DNA of 64,000 nucleotides from Saposhnikovia divaricata (GCA_036435485.1 CM071601.1:186408939-186472938); one strand, 5' to 3'. Positions 33,962 through 46,600 are shown, counted from the first letter of the stretch. Program-made: numbers and translations. The notes: generated by a model not told the origin, from the sequence alone.

Positions 33962-34034
33962 CTGTTGTCTTAAAAGTAGGCATTAAGATGCCAAGAAACA
34001 GCACTATAGCTTGCATAATATTGAGGGGAGCCAT
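33962..34034 (-). CDS. GH17 beta-1,3-glucanase, copy A, exon 1 (signal peptide)
   Basis: 73 bp from ATG (34034-34032) to the donor ACAACAG|GTTTTG. It encodes MAPLNIMQAIVLFLGILMPT then FKTT plus the first base of Gly25, a typical secretion signal with cleavage expected near TTGA|QPIG. Exon 2 (17343-16385) completes the codon, so the frame crosses a 16.6-kb intron intact. The core promoter present in copy B (TATA box and 5' leader, 49912-50038) is missing here: between GGGAAACT and AATTTGAAAGG copy A has only AT. Confidence 0.9.
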
Positions 34035-35244
34035 CGGGAAACTATAATTTGAAAGGCTCACGGCAGTCTGCTAAAATGAAAGCAAACCCTACATGATATC
34101 TAACGACACCGTTGAAAATTCTATCTTATCTGTTGACGCGCCCCCAAGTCCATAACTAATATTGTCGCCATTTACTGAGTCTGCACATGTTTTGGTCGTA
34201 CGTTTTCTTGAAACTTAGTCTTTGCCTCTTTGGTTTGCAAACTCTAAACATAATAGTCTTTGGTTCAAACATACTAACGTATTATGTATACAAACTCCAT
34301 TTTCTTAGAGAAATATGGTAATATTACAGAGGAATTTGAAAATAAGTTAAGGTTCTTTCTAGTGTGTTCCAAGGAAGCATTCTAACAATTATAATTGGTT
34401 ATGATTTTTATGCATGCAAAGGTGTCCATTATTATTAATGCAAACAAATCAATCAAAAATATCAAATAAATTCTGATTGTGTGCGCTTAATTGGGCACAT
34501 ATATATTAAAAAATTGATAAATTAAATATGGGTTTATCTAATGTGTGCCCAAGACCATAGAATAAGAACTTAATTGCTTTTTATTGCTTTATTTTCATTA
34601 ATAATAATGAGCCACTATATGCAAAAAATAAAATTTCAACTCTCATAAAAAGTGTTGTTAGAGTGTGCCCTTAAAAACAAGTTAGAAAGACCCATTGAAT
34701 ATAAATAAAGTCTAAAATTTTGATTATTCCGAAGCTAAAGTTCTTAGTTTGTGACTTGTGCTCATAGTCGGTCATATATCAATTATAACTAATTAGTAAG
34801 TACTTTCTTTGCCCCCTCAATTGTATATTGGGAACGGAAGCTAGGCACACATTTTAATGTTCCTAAAAAATATGATTTTATAAATAGTTTTTAAATTTTT
34901 TTCTTCTGAATAAAAATTTATTATCCAAACTTTTATATAGAAAAGAAATTTTTTAAAAAATATTATGGAACTATGTTTTATATGTACATTAAAATGCGTG
35001 TCAAGCACAGAAAAAAAAACTGTAAAGAAATGAGTGAAACCAATTAAGTAGCAAGTAGTTGTGGTCGTTTTCCTGAATAGTAGTGTTTTGGTTTGCTTAC
35101 TTTTCCAGTTGCCTAACTGTCGGACTACAGATTCATAGCAGTCTCGTGAAGTACAGATCGATTATCCATCTTTTCCAACTTTGGTGCTAATTAACTAGAA
35201 GCATTGACTCATTCAGCTGGACTAAATTTCTATTAGCGTACAAC
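34035..35244. promoter_or_regulatory. Shared upstream region of divergent GH17 and thaumatin-like genes, copy A
   Basis: 1.2 kb between the GH17 start (minus) and the thaumatin-like start (plus). AT-rich, no gene. TTGACG (34133-34138), a W-box core overlapping an as-1-like TGACG, is conserved in copy B (50125-50130). Another W-box core TTGAC lies at 35204-35208, about 40 bp before the thaumatin ATG. Such sites are common in salicylate- and WRKY-regulated PR genes; their use here is inference. About 127 bp next to GH17, including its TATA box, is missing compared with copy B. Confidence 0.5.
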
Positions 35245-36137
35245 ATGGCCCTGCAAACTCTCTTCGCTCTTTCAATCGCTGCACTTCTGTACATTGGTAA
35301 GAAAGATTCTGCATTCTTAAGAATTCATACCTTTAAGTCCATTTAATATGTGTGCACATATTTTAAATAATTATAATCAAGATATAGTTAGATGCTTATT
35401 ATTATTATTATTTTGACGAAGAAGTTCGGACAAACTAATCTTCCAGTAAATTATAAATCATACTTCAAAATTGCACACTTTCAGGTGGTGAATCAGCAAC
35501 ATTCACAGTCATAAACAATTGCCCAGATACAATCTGGCCAGCTGCATATGCGAAAACTGGATCGCCATCAACAACAGGGTTTGAACTCCCTTCAAAAGCA
35601 TCAAAGGATATCGAATTTACACTTCCAGTAGAATCAGCAAGAATATGGGCTAGAACATTCTGTACAGATAGGTGCGTTACCGGAGAATGTGGCCATGGCG
35701 GGGGAGAATGCAGTGGAGCCACCGGTGTTCCACCAGCAACCCTAGTCGAATTTACATTGCCAGGCGGTGGTGGACAGGATACCCACGACATTAGTCTTGT
35801 TGATGGTTTCAACTTGCCTGTCAGTATGGAACCAGTAGGCTCACCATCATGCCGAACCATCAGCTGCATGGGTGAAATAAATGGAGAGTGTCCTGCAGAT
35901 CTGGCTGTAGAAGGTCCAAATGGTAGAGCTGGATGCAGGAGCGACTGCCAGGCCTATAATAAACCAGAAGATTGTTGCACTGGTGCATTTAACGGTTCAG
36001 ACATATGCAAATCATCACGCTCTGCAAAGTACTTCAAAGGAAAGTGTCCCGATGCTTATAGCTATGCTTATAATGATCCAGAGAGCACCTTCAACTGCCC
36101 TTCTGGAACCAACTACAGAGTCACATTTTGTCCCTGA
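35245..36137 (+). CDS. Thaumatin-like protein (PR-5 type), two exons
   Basis: Exon 1 (35245-35296) encodes MALQTLFALSIAALLYI and ends ATTG|GTAAGA. Exon 2 (35485-36137) starts after CTTTCAG and continues GGESATFTVINNCPDTIWPA to YRVTFCP-stop; total 234 residues. The mature part has the 16 cysteines of canonical thaumatin-like proteins. The family signature GHGGGECSGATG-like turn, TLVEFTL, DISLVDGFNLPVS, and the ending CPSGTNYRVTFCP are in the expected order. Residues of the acidic cleft (Arg in ARTFC, Glu in LVEFTL, Asp in DISLVDGFN) are visible. Secreted; members bind or hydrolyse beta-glucans and some inhibit fungi. It is divergent from GH17 copy A. A Copia element begins six bases after its stop codon, so its 3' untranslated region is probably transposon-derived. 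Confidence 0.94.
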
Positions 36138-36143
36138 AAATTC

Positions 36144-36578
36144 TGTTAGAATTTGTCAAACTCTCCAGAAGCATAAGAATAAGGTGGCAGCTAGAAGAAA
36201 AGATGCAGAGAAGTCAAGCTTTGATTCCATAAATCATGGTAGGCTACATGTGTTCACAACATAAGTCAAGTAGTTGGTGGTAAAATAAGGCAGCTGCAAG
36301 AACTTAGATATTCAAAAATAGTAGGCTGTATATGTAAGTAGTGATGTCAGGTAGTTTATATCTGAGCCTATAAATATGGGTTGGCTATTGTAGTGCATAA
36401 TACAAAAACCAAGCAAGAATATTGAGATAGAGAGAAAAAGAGCAGCAACTCTGTTGTGTAAGAAAAGAAAAGGCCGAAGCCTGTGTACGAAAGTTATAGC
36501 TTATTATTATTAATATATACAGGTGTGTGTTTATGTAATACAAAGAATTTGGTGTAAAGCTCATCTACGTTTCCAACA
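36144..36578 (+). repeat. 5' LTR of the second Copia element
   Basis: 435 bp. It starts six bases downstream of the thaumatin-like stop codon and reads in the same direction, so the host transcript runs straight into it and may use its polyadenylation signals. Confidence 0.92.
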
Positions 36579-36738
36579 AGTGGTATCAGAGCTAAGGTTT
36601 CGTTCAGGAAAGAAATTGGCAAATTTCTGAAAAAAAATTCCGGTCACTATTTCTGTCGGAAAATACTGTTCACTATTTCGTTCAGAAAAGAAATTGGCAA
36701 ATTTCTGAAAAAAAATTCCGGTCACTATTTCTGAAAGA

Positions 36739-39700
36739 AATTGGGATATCGTTGAAAGCGGCTATAGCGAGCCCGAAGATGCTACCGCTGAAGCAACACT
36801 TTCTAATGCCGAGAAGACGGCGTTAAAAGAATTTCGAAAAAAAGACAACAAGGCGTTATACACAATTTTTCAAGGTGTCGACGAATCCACCTTCGAAAAA
36901 ATTATAAATGCAAAGACAGCAAAAGAGGCGTGGGAGATTTTACAAAAATCATTCCAAGGTGTCGAGAAAGTGAAAAAGGTATTTGTTACGCGTTTGAAAA
37001 TATCAAAATGAAGACTTCAGAAAATATCGGTGAATATGTTACGCGTTTGAAAACGGTGTCAAACGAAATGAAAAGAAATGGCGAAAGTCTCGATGATGTT
37101 CGGGTCATGGAAAAGCTCCTCCGCTCGCTAACAAGAAAATTTGATTATGTTGTTACTGCTATCGAGGAGTCGAAAGATTTGTCCACGATTTCTATTGATG
37201 AGCTAGTTGGTTCACTTCAAGCGCATGAGCAGCGGATGAACCAATATGATGATGCAAGCCATTTGGAAAAGGCGTTGCAAAGTAAAGTATCCATCTGTGA
37301 CAGTTCTAGCAGTAGCAGTTCTTCACATGGCAGAGGTGGCTATAGAGGTAGCTACCGAGGTGGACAAGGACGTGGAAGAAAATCTTTCAATAGAGGCCAG
37401 AATTCTCAAGGTTATCAACCATCTGTAGGGATGGCAATTTGTACCGAACTGATTGAAACCCGATCCGTTCCGACCCGATCGGTTCTAACCGAACCGGAAC
37501 TCGAAGTATTTGGTTCGGGTTTGGTTTTTTTTAGATCCGAAGTAGTTTCGGTTCGGGTTTGGTTTTTAGCCTAATCGACCCGGACCCGAAACCCGAATCG
37601 AACCCGGACCCGAAACCCCTTTAGACCCGAAAAAATATAACTAATATAATAATTTCATATGTATATTAGTAATATATTAATATATGTATTAGTATTAGTA
37701 TTTAGTAGAGTTGGGCCATGACCCATAAACCATAGCTAACTTCTTAGGATAATCTGCAAAATGTAATCCACGAGCCACGGCCAACAATATTCTCCCTGGT
37801 CCAGTCCATTTTTATTCGGAATTTTGGATGAATGAATAAGAAATTTTGATGCTTTATGATTTAGCTTGCTAGCAGAGTTTATATAAGGTAAGGTTTTTGA
37901 AATGCCAATGTTTGCATATCTATTTTTTCCAAAATTTTTGGGTCCGCTTGACAAAAAAAAAAAAAATTGGGTCCGGGTTAGACCCAAACCGAACCGAAAC
38001 CCAGCGGTTCGGGTTCGGTTCGGGTCCGAACCGGGTCCGGTTTTTCTAAAACATTTCGGGTCCGATTCTGGTTTTTCTAAAACTCGAACCGACCGACCCG
38101 ATTGCCATCCCTAACCATCTGGTCGTGGTCAAAATTTCAGAGGTCGAGGAAGAGGCGGATTCCAACAAAGAGGTGATAAATCTCAATTACAATGTTATAA
38201 TTGTAACAAATATGGTCACTTCAGTTATGAGTGTAGATCTCCAAAAGTAGAAGAAAGAAGTCATTTTGCCGCAGCAAAAGAAGACAAAGATGTGGGTTCC
38301 GCTATGTTCCTCACTTACAAAGGAGATGACGAAGGCAAGAAGAATACATGGTATCTTGATTCGGGAGCCAGCAATCACATGTGTGGCCATAAGGAATTAT
38401 TTACGGAGATAGACAGCACCATCAGTGGAGAAGTTACTTTTGGTGACTCATCGAAGATTCCAATCAAAGGAAAAGGCACTGTTACGATTGTGTCAAAGAA
38501 AGGTGATAAGAAGTATATAAATGATGTTTATTATATACCTGCTTTGAAAAGTAATATCATCAGTCTTGGCCAACTTGTGGAAAAGGGATATAATATTCAG
38601 ATGGAGGATAATTCTCTGATCATCAGAAATCAGATTCGAGAATTAATTACAAACGTGGAGATGTTAAAGAATCGTCTCTTCACTCTTGATATGTAGACAA
38701 ATGTGCAAAAGTGTTTGAAGTCAGTCATTAAAAATGACTCGTGGTTATGGCATTTAAGATTTGGTCATCTTGGATTTTCTGGTCTGAAGTTATTGTCAAA
38801 TACAAATATGGTGGACGGTTTGCCAGCAATCAACGAACCAAATCAGTTGTGTGAAGCTTGTTTTAAAGGAAAGCAACATCGACAAAGCTTTCCAGTTGGA
38901 AAATCATGGCGAGCTAGAAGGCCACTGGAGATAGTTCACACAGATATTGCTGGTCCATTTGATGTTGCATCACTTGGAGGTAACAGGTATTACCTAACAT
39001 TTATTGATGATTTTAGTAGGAAAAGTTGGGTATATATCTTGAAAGAAAAAGCGGAGGCTCTTGATAAATTCAAGGAGTTCAAAGCTATGGCAGAAAAACA
39101 AAGTGGCCATTATTTGAAGGTACTTCGATCAGACAGAGGAGGCGAGTACACTTCAAACTTGTTCAGAAGTTTTTGCAGAGCACATGGAATAAATCATCAG
39201 TTGACAACGGCATATACTCCACAGCAAAATGGTGTTGCAGAGAGGAAGAATCGCACCATTCTAGACATGGCAAGGAGCATGGTGAAAGCAAAGCATATGC
39301 CGAGGACTTTCTGGGCTGAAGCCATTCTATGTGCAGTTTATTTGTTGAATCGATGTCCAACAAAAATTGTCAGAAACAAAACTCCAAATGAAGCATGGAG
39401 TGGTAGTAAACCATCAGTTGGGCATCTCAGAATTTTTGGGTGCATTGCATATGCACATGTTCCTGATCATAAAAGAAAGAAGCTGGCTGATAAAGGCAAG
39501 AAGTGCATCTTTACCGGATATGATAAAAGGAGCAAGGCATACAGACTCTATAATCCCCTCACGAAGAAATTAATCATTTCTCGAGATGTTGAGTTCAATG
39601 AATCTGATTATTGGAAATGGAGCGAGGAAGAAAGAAAAGTTGCAGGCTTATTCTTTAATGATGATGATGATGGTGATGGTGATGACTCCAACATAGAAGA

Positions 39701-41361
39701 TGGTGGAGATGATGATCCAACTCCTCCCCAAAGTCCAAATCAACAAACTCCTGCCTCGACACCATCGAGTTCAGGAAGCAGCAGTAGTAGCAGTTCAGGG
39801 GGAGCACCCAGAAAAATGCGGAGTCTGGATAGTATTTATGAAGCAACAAGTCCGGTATAAACTACCTTTGATTATTCACTGTTTTGTTTGATGGCTGAGT
39901 GTGATCCAGTTACATTTGAGGAAGCTTCTGAAGAAAGGAAATGGAACAAAGCCATGGATGAAGAAATTGGTGCTATTAAGAAGAATGATACTTGGGAGCT
40001 TACAAGTCTTCCAGAAGGACACAAAGCAATTGGTGTCAAATGGGTCTATAAGACCAAGACAAATCAAGAAGGCAAAGTAGAGAAGCACAAGGCAAGGCTA
40101 GTGGCTAAAGGCTACAAGCAGAGACATGGCATTGATTATGATGAGGTATTCGCTCCAGTTGCAAGAGTTGATACCATCAGACTTCTTACAGCAATTGCAG
40201 CTCAGAATCAGTGGAAGATTTATCAGATGGATGTGAAGTCAGCATTCCTGAATGGTTATCTTGAAGAAGAAGTCTACATCGAGCAACCACCTGGATATGT
40301 TCAGAAAGGCGAGGAAAATAAAGTCTATAGGCTAAAGAAAGCCTTGTATGGTCTGAAGCAAGCTCCACGAGCATGGAACACAAGGGTTGATGAATACTTT
40401 CAGAAAAATGGTTTTGTGAAGAGTCCGTACGAACATGCACTCTACACAAAAACAAATCACGAGGTAGATATTATGATCGTGTGCTTGTACGTGGATGACA
40501 TGATCTTTACCGGAAACAACCCTGGTATGTTTGATGATTTTAAGAAGGTTATGAATAATGAATTTGAGATGACAGATATTGGTCAAATGTCATACTTTCT
40601 TGGAGTCGAGGTGAAGCAAGGCAAAGATGGGATTTTTATGTCTCAAAAAAAATACGCCGAGCAGATTTTAAGCAAGTTCAGAATGGAAGAATGCAAGCCA
40701 GTGAGCACGCCCGTAGAAACGAGCATAAAGCTCAGAAATGATTCAACGAGAGAGTCGGTAAATCCGACATTGTTCAAAAGTTTGGTTGGAAGTCTGAGGT
40801 ACCTAACTTTCACTCGTCCAGATATCATGTATGCAGTTGGACTGGTTAGTAGGTACATGGAGAAGCCGAAGCAAGATCACTTCATGGCAGCTAAAAGAAT
40901 TTTGAGATAGTGATTATGGTGGAGATTTGGATGACGGGAAAAGTACTTCAGGATATGCTTTTCATATCGGTTCGGCGATATTTTCGTGGTCATCAAAGAA
41001 GCAACGGACAGTTGCTCTCTCAACATGTGAGGCAGAATACATGGCAACAACAGCGTGCACATGTCAAGATATGTGGCTAGGCTACATATTGGGCGAGTTA
41101 AATCTTGCCAAGGATGATCCGGTTACTATTTATGTGGATAATAAATCTGCTATTTCTCTCGCGAAAAATCCAGTGTCACACAGTCGAAGCAAGCACATCA
41201 ACATAAAATATCATTTTATTCGAGAACAGGCGAACGACAAAATTGTGAAACTGGTGCACTGCAAAATCGAAGACAACTTAGCAGATATTTTCACCAAGCC
41301 ATTGAAGCCGTATGTATTTCATAAAATGAAGAAGAAGCTCGGAATGCAAAGTCGAGTTTGA
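36739..41361 (+). pseudogene. Copia gag-pol, several disruptions
   Basis: Order gag, protease, integrase, reverse transcriptase, RNase H. Gag (from about 36739, WDIVESGYSEPEDATAEA) has no N-terminal start; two copies of a roughly 55-bp leader segment (36603 and 36684) replace it. A frameshift with local duplication lies near 36980-37030. A hAT element interrupts gag at 37426. Zinc knuckle CYNCNKYGHFSYEC (38193), protease DSGASNHMC (38358), a stop TAG at about 38694, GAG-pre-integrase and integrase core (38740-39600, with HTDIAGPF and a glutamate in NGVAERKN), a stop TAA at 39858-39860, reverse transcriptase (39888-40910, CLYVDDMIFTG), then a stop where about 75 bp of the RT-RNase H junction is missing, and RNase H (TVALSTCEAEY) to 41361. 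Confidence 0.9.
37426..38113. mobile_element. Small non-autonomous hAT element inside Copia gag
   Basis: Inverted ends TAGGGATGGCAATTTG and, reversed, TAGGGATGGCAATCGG. An 8-bp target duplication ACCATCTG lies at 37418-37425 and 38114-38121. 688 bp without coding content. The subterminal parts are filled with GGTTCGGGTCGGGTC-like motifs. Removing it and one target copy rejoins gag in frame. Confidence 0.93.
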
Positions 41362-41368
41362 GGGGGAG

Positions 41369-41809
41369 TGTTAGAATTTGTCAAACTCTCCAGAAGCATA
41401 AGAATAAGGTGGCAGCTAGAAGAAAAGATGTAGAGAAGTTAAGCTTTGATTCCATAAATCATGGTAGGCTACATGTGTTCACAACATAAGTCAAGTAGTT
41501 GGTGGTAAAATAAGGCAGCTGCAAGAACTTAGATATTCAAAATAGTAGGCTGTATATGTAAGTAGTGATGTCAGGTAGTCTATATTTGAGCCTATAAATA
41601 TGGGTTTGCTATTGTAGTGCATAATACAAAAACCAAGCAAGAATATTGAGATAGAGAGAAAAAGAGCAGCAGCTCTGTTGTGTAAGAAAAGAAAAGGCCG
41701 AAGCCTTGTTGTTGTGTAAGAAAGTTATAGCTTATTATTATTAATATATACAGGTGTATGTTTGTGTAATACAACGAATTTAGTGTAAAGCCCATCTACG
41801 TTTCCAACA
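41369..41809 (+). repeat. 3' LTR of the second Copia element
   Basis: 441 bp, about 97 percent identical to the 5' LTR by eye. Ends TTTCCAACA, followed by the imperfect target duplication AACTC. Confidence 0.92.
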
Positions 41810-42250
41810 AACTCTTTATAAATTTATATGTTATACTACTACTAAATTTGCAGCTCTTACTTTCGAGAGCAAAATTAATGAAAAAGTAGATATTACATAT
41901 CTGCAAAAATAATGAATATGTACACCATATTGTACTTCTTTGCTGAATCATTACCAATTCATATGTATACAAGACAGTCAACATCAATATGTGATGTACT
42001 GATTGCTCCCTTCGTTGCTTACATGAATATATCATTCATTTTAGAAGTGTTGTGCCAGAGAATTACATTGCGATACATTTATGGATCAACAATAATAAAT
42101 TTATCTAAAATCTTAAAATATAACAAAATCATTCCAACAAAATTTTATTTTATTCAACAAAAATAAAGAATATGTAGACCGTTAATTTGGAGATATAAAC
42201 TTATTACATCAATTCCATAATTGAAATTCTGTAAATTTAGTTCAGAGTAT
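41810..42250. other. Native sequence downstream of the thaumatin-like gene; end of copy A
   Basis: About 440 bp of AT-rich sequence without a gene. Before the Copia insertion it was the 3' flank of the thaumatin-like gene. Copy B begins at 42251. Confidence 0.6.
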
Positions 42251-42623
42251 CATCACAACAATCAAACACATTCGATTCCACACAATCGTGAACATGTCTC
42301 CCAAAAAGTATAAACCTCATTTTTTATTTGTTATTCAACATACTTATTACGAAAATTCATTCAAAAATATTGGACATCATATATAAGTAGGGCCTCTAAT
42401 CAACATTTGACCGGAAATATGTCTAGAATTCTAATAGCAAACGTACACCATCCAACGAAGAAAATAAATATGCGTCAACATATATGTGATCTTATATATA
42501 TAGTATTTTTTTTTAAAGAGTTACGACTAGATGTTAGCTGGCTTTTTCTCTCCTTTTATGTGAGAACTAGGTTATTTCTCTCCATTTGTTTTTTCAAAAC
42601 AGAGTCTGTGAGAGTCGGTCATC

Positions 42624-43548
42624 ATGGCTGTATTGGAGGATTTGGACGTTCAGATGGTAGATATGGGTATAGAGGAGGAAGAGAACGTGGAGCTGGTTTT
42701 GGACGGTGACTTTGAGGAAGATTTGAATAAGTTTGAACTTTGTCTCGTTGGTCGTTTCTTGACTGAGAAAAGTATAAACAACAGGGCTTTGGTACGTTTC
42801 TTGACTTTGAGGGTTTATGTCTGAGTCCGTAAGAAACCATTTGGGTAATGTCTTTGGTACGTTTGTAATGTATGAATGTATGATCCCAATAAGAATAAGA
42901 GTATTTGGAGGGAGTTTATGGGACTAAAAATTATGGTGGATGTTCGAAAACCTCTGGAACATAAGAAGAAGATATATGCAGGAAGGATGGCTCTGAGTAT
43001 GTGGTGCAATGTAAATATGAAATATTGGGAGAGTTTTGTTTTAGATGTGGCTTGCTCACTCACACTGAACGTTGGGGTAGGAACAATGTGAGAGTAGTGC
43101 TCATGAATCATGATCAGTTCGAGAATGAGGAAATTGGTTGTGTACCCTGCCGCGTAGGGTGGCCGGACAGGGGAGGATTAGGTGGCTGCGGGATGAGGGG
43201 GATGCTGAGTGGGATAATAGATTTGGTAAGGATAATTACTATCAGCATAATTCGGGGGAAGGAATTTTTGAAAAAGGTATGGATGTTAGTAACGGGCGAG
43301 ATTTTAGGAGTAAGTTACCAGAATGTGCTAATGATATTGGAGGTTTAAATATGATTGCTGGAAATTCAAAAAGTGGAGGGATAATTCCTAAAATAAAGGA
43401 GTCTATTGGGCCTAGTGAGGAGGAGCTAGATGGGATTAATATCGAAGAAAGAAAACGAAAAAGAAGAAGTGGGCTTTATGCAGGTGATGTTTTGTTCATT
43501 GAAGTGGAAAATAGAGTACCAAACAATGAAGCTACATGTGCTTTCTAA
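42624..43548 (+). pseudogene. LINE ORF1 remnant, copy B
   Basis: ATG at 42624 (MAVLEDLDVQMVDMG). Residues corresponding to the middle of the DUF4283 domain are deleted after SINNRA. The zinc-knuckle region (YEILGEFCFRCGLLTHTERW) survives near 43020-43080 in another frame. The acidic/basic tail to 43548 includes a KRKRRSG nuclear-signal-like stretch. Confidence 0.72.
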
Positions 43549-43614
43549 GACTGATTGTACAACTCCTTCTTCTACTTTAGTGGCTACGCTTGCTTCGTAG
43601 GCTAGCCAATCGAA

Positions 43615-46600
43615 ATGAATATCGTAAGTTGGAACTGTTTGGGACTGGAAAACTCGCGTACAGTTCGTGTTCTTGGTGACTTGTTAAAGGCTCGCCATCC
43701 CGATTTTCTTTTCTTGTCGGAAACTATTTCTGTAGCTAATAAAATTGAAGATCTTCATGTTAAATTCGGATTCTCTCAGTGTTTTTCTGTTGATAGAATA
43801 GGTAGAATTGGAGGTCTTGCTATTTTGTAGAAGCGACATATAACTTGTGAGATTACGGGCTATTCACAAAATCATATAGATGTTCAGTTTTTAGAAAATA
43901 ATGTAGCTTCTTGGAGGTTGTCGTGTTATTATGGCTACCCTGAGCGTGCTCGTCGTAATGATTCTTAGAACGTGATTAGAAGGTTAGCTAGTTTATCCCC
44001 TCTACCATGGTGTGTATTGGGGGACTTTAATAACTTTCTATATTCGTCTGATAAAACAGGGAATAATACTAACCCTCAGAGCTTGATGGATGGCTTTCGT
44101 GATGCAGTTGACGATTGTGCCTTAACGGAGCTTGATCTTTGTGGTGGTAAATGCACTTGGGAGAGAGGCAGAGTCACAAATGCCTGGGTTCGTGAAAGAC
44201 TGGACAGGGCTTTTGCGACTAGTACTTGGTGGAATCTATTTTCACTTTGTAAACTCACTCTTCACCATACTTCGTGCTCAGACCATGATCCAATTAAGCT
44301 TGACTTGCTAAACAAGAAGGTTTCACAGAAAGTTTCCAGGTTTAAATTTGAAAACGCATGGCTACTGGAGCCGAGTTTTCGCAAAGAGGTCTCAGATATT
44401 TGGTTGAACATGCCAACCATTCACCTCCTTCCTAAACTCATATCTGTTTCGTCCTTTATGGCAAGGTGGGGACAGAATTTCTTTCATAAGTTTCGGGATA
44501 AAGTTAGGAGACAGAAGGAAGTGCTTAACAGATTAGTTGATTGTACGGATGAAGATAGTATGTAGTAGTACCTAAGTGAGAAGAATAAGCTGAATGATTT
44601 TTTGTTTCATGAGGAGGCCTACTGGAAATAGAGAGCAAACTTGTTCAGGTTAACGGAGGGGGACGAGAATACTAAATTCTTCCATGCATCGGCATCTACA
44701 AGAAAGAAAACCAGTCATATCTCCCATCTCGTGATAGATAATGGTGTGGTTATTGATAATCATAATGATATGTGCAGGGTAGTTCGGGACTATTATACTA
44801 CTATTTTTTCAAGTTCAGGAAGGCAAGGAGAGGATGTTCGAGTTGGTGCTGACAGAGTTATTTCGAATGAGCAGAATATAGAGTTAACAGTTGATGTCTC
44901 TTTCGATGAGTTCTCATTAGCTATAAAGCAAATGCATCCAGATAAGGCATCTGGCCCCGACGGATTATATTCGGCCTTTTTTCAGTAATTCTGGTCAATT
45001 ATGGGCAAGGAGGTTTTTAAATGTTGTAAGGATTGGTTATAGCAAGGTAGTTTACCAGTAGGTGTAAACGAAATGATTATTGTTTTAATTTCGAAGAAAG
45101 AAAATGCATGTTGTATGAAGGATCTAAGTCCAATTGGATTGTGTAATGTGCTCTACAAAATTCTTGCTAAGGTTCTTGCCAATTGATTAAAGATTATTCT
45201 GCCAGGGGTAATATCAGAAAATCAGTCCGCTTTTGTGCCAGGATGAAATATTCTGGACAATGTTTTGGTAGCTTTCGAGATTATACACCACATGAAGAGG
45301 AAGAATTATGGTAGCGAGGGTGAAGTTGCTATAAAGTTGGATATTAGTAAAGCGTACGATCACGTTAAGTGGAGTTTTCTGAAGTCGAGAATGCAAAATA
45401 TGGGGTTCTGCAACAAATGGGTCGGTTGGATCATGATGTGCGTTTCTATAGTGTCATATGATGTATGTCTAAATGGGTCTTTTATTGGGCCTATTGTTCG
45501 GTAGCGTGGCCTCCGACAAGGGGACCCATTGTCCCTTTATTTATTTTTGTTATGCGTAGAAAGGTTATCGAATTCACTGGATAAAGCTGTAGTAGATGGT
45601 ATTGTGCACGGTTGTAAAGTAAGTCCTTCAGCCCTATTGTTACACATCTGCTATTTGTAGATGACAGTTTTATATTTTTTCGAGCGACTATGGTGGAAAC
45701 TATAGCTGTTAAAACTCTTCTCAATGATTACGAGAGGTTATCAGGCCAATCTATTAATTTTTAGAAGTCGGGAATGTTTTTTAATGCTAATGTCCATCAG
45801 GAGAAGAAGTTGGAATTTACTGAAATTCTAGGAGTACACTGAGGCTTATGTAATAGCAATTACTTAGGTCTCCCCTCTCTTATTGGTAGATCGAAGAAAA
45901 GGGTGTTTGGTTTTTTAAAGGAAAGAGTAAGTAAGAGGTTGCAAGGATGGCAGGCTAAACCTCTGTCAAGGGGTGGTAAATCTGTGTTAATTAGTAATGT
46001 AGCCCAGGCGATCCTTTCGTACTGTATGACATGTTTTTTGATTCCTAAGTCGTTATGTCAAGAGATTGAGAGAATGCTATATAGATATTGGTGGAACTCA
46101 AATTCGAGCAATAGTAAAGGTATTAATTGGGTGGCATGGGATAGGATGAGTATGTAAAAAAGCAAAGGGGGCCTTGGATTCTGAAATTTACATGGATATA
46201 ATATTTCTTTGCTTGGCAAGCATTGCTGGAGTTTTATGAAGAATACCAAAGCTTTGGTCTCTCGAGTTTACAAAACAAGGTATTTTTCTGATACGAAGTT
46301 TTTGAGGGCTACAAAAGGGTGGGGTTTGAGCTTTATTTAGGAATGGTATCTGTACATCAAAAGAAGCTATATTTAAAGGGTTTCGATGGGTTGTTGATGA
46401 TGGAAGGGAGATAAGTGCATGCCACTCAAGATCCTTATCTGCGGTGTAAACCAGATTTTCGTGTCGAGCAAAGTCACAATATTGACAATGCCCAGTGTTT
46501 GGTATCCAGTTTGTTTCTTCCAGGTACTAAGCAGTGGAATGTGGAAAAAATCTATGCAACCTTTCAAGATGTCGATGCTAAAGCCATTCTGGTAACTCCC

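Larger units (their letters stand above)
36144..41809 (+). mobile_element. Copia LTR retrotransposon just after the thaumatin-like gene
   Basis: LTRs 36144-36578 and 41369-41809 (TGTTAGAATTTGTC to TTTCCAACA). The primer site TGGTATCAGAGC (36581-36592) directly follows the 5' LTR and the purine tract GAGTTTGAGGGGGAG precedes the 3' LTR. Target duplications AATTC (36139-36143) and AACTC (41810-41814) differ at one base. The LTRs differ at roughly 14 positions plus small indels, about 3 percent, older than the other LTR elements here. gag-pol is disrupted, and a hAT element sits in gag. Confidence 0.93.
6219..42250 (+). repeat. Tandem segmental duplication, copy A
   Basis: From ATCACAACAATCAAACACAT onward the sequence matches 42251 onward in the same orientation, through the LINE, the GH17 gene and its upstream region. 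Four insertions in copy A (8338-10674, 14779-16387, 17575-33827, 36144-41809) are absent from the corresponding copy B positions where copy B is visible. Subtracting them and their target duplications leaves a unit of about 10.1 kb. The thaumatin-like gene at 35245-36137 lies in the right part of this unit. Coding regions of the two copies differ by only a few bases, so duplication is fairly recent. Two haplotypes assembled in tandem would look the same. Confidence 0.85.
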
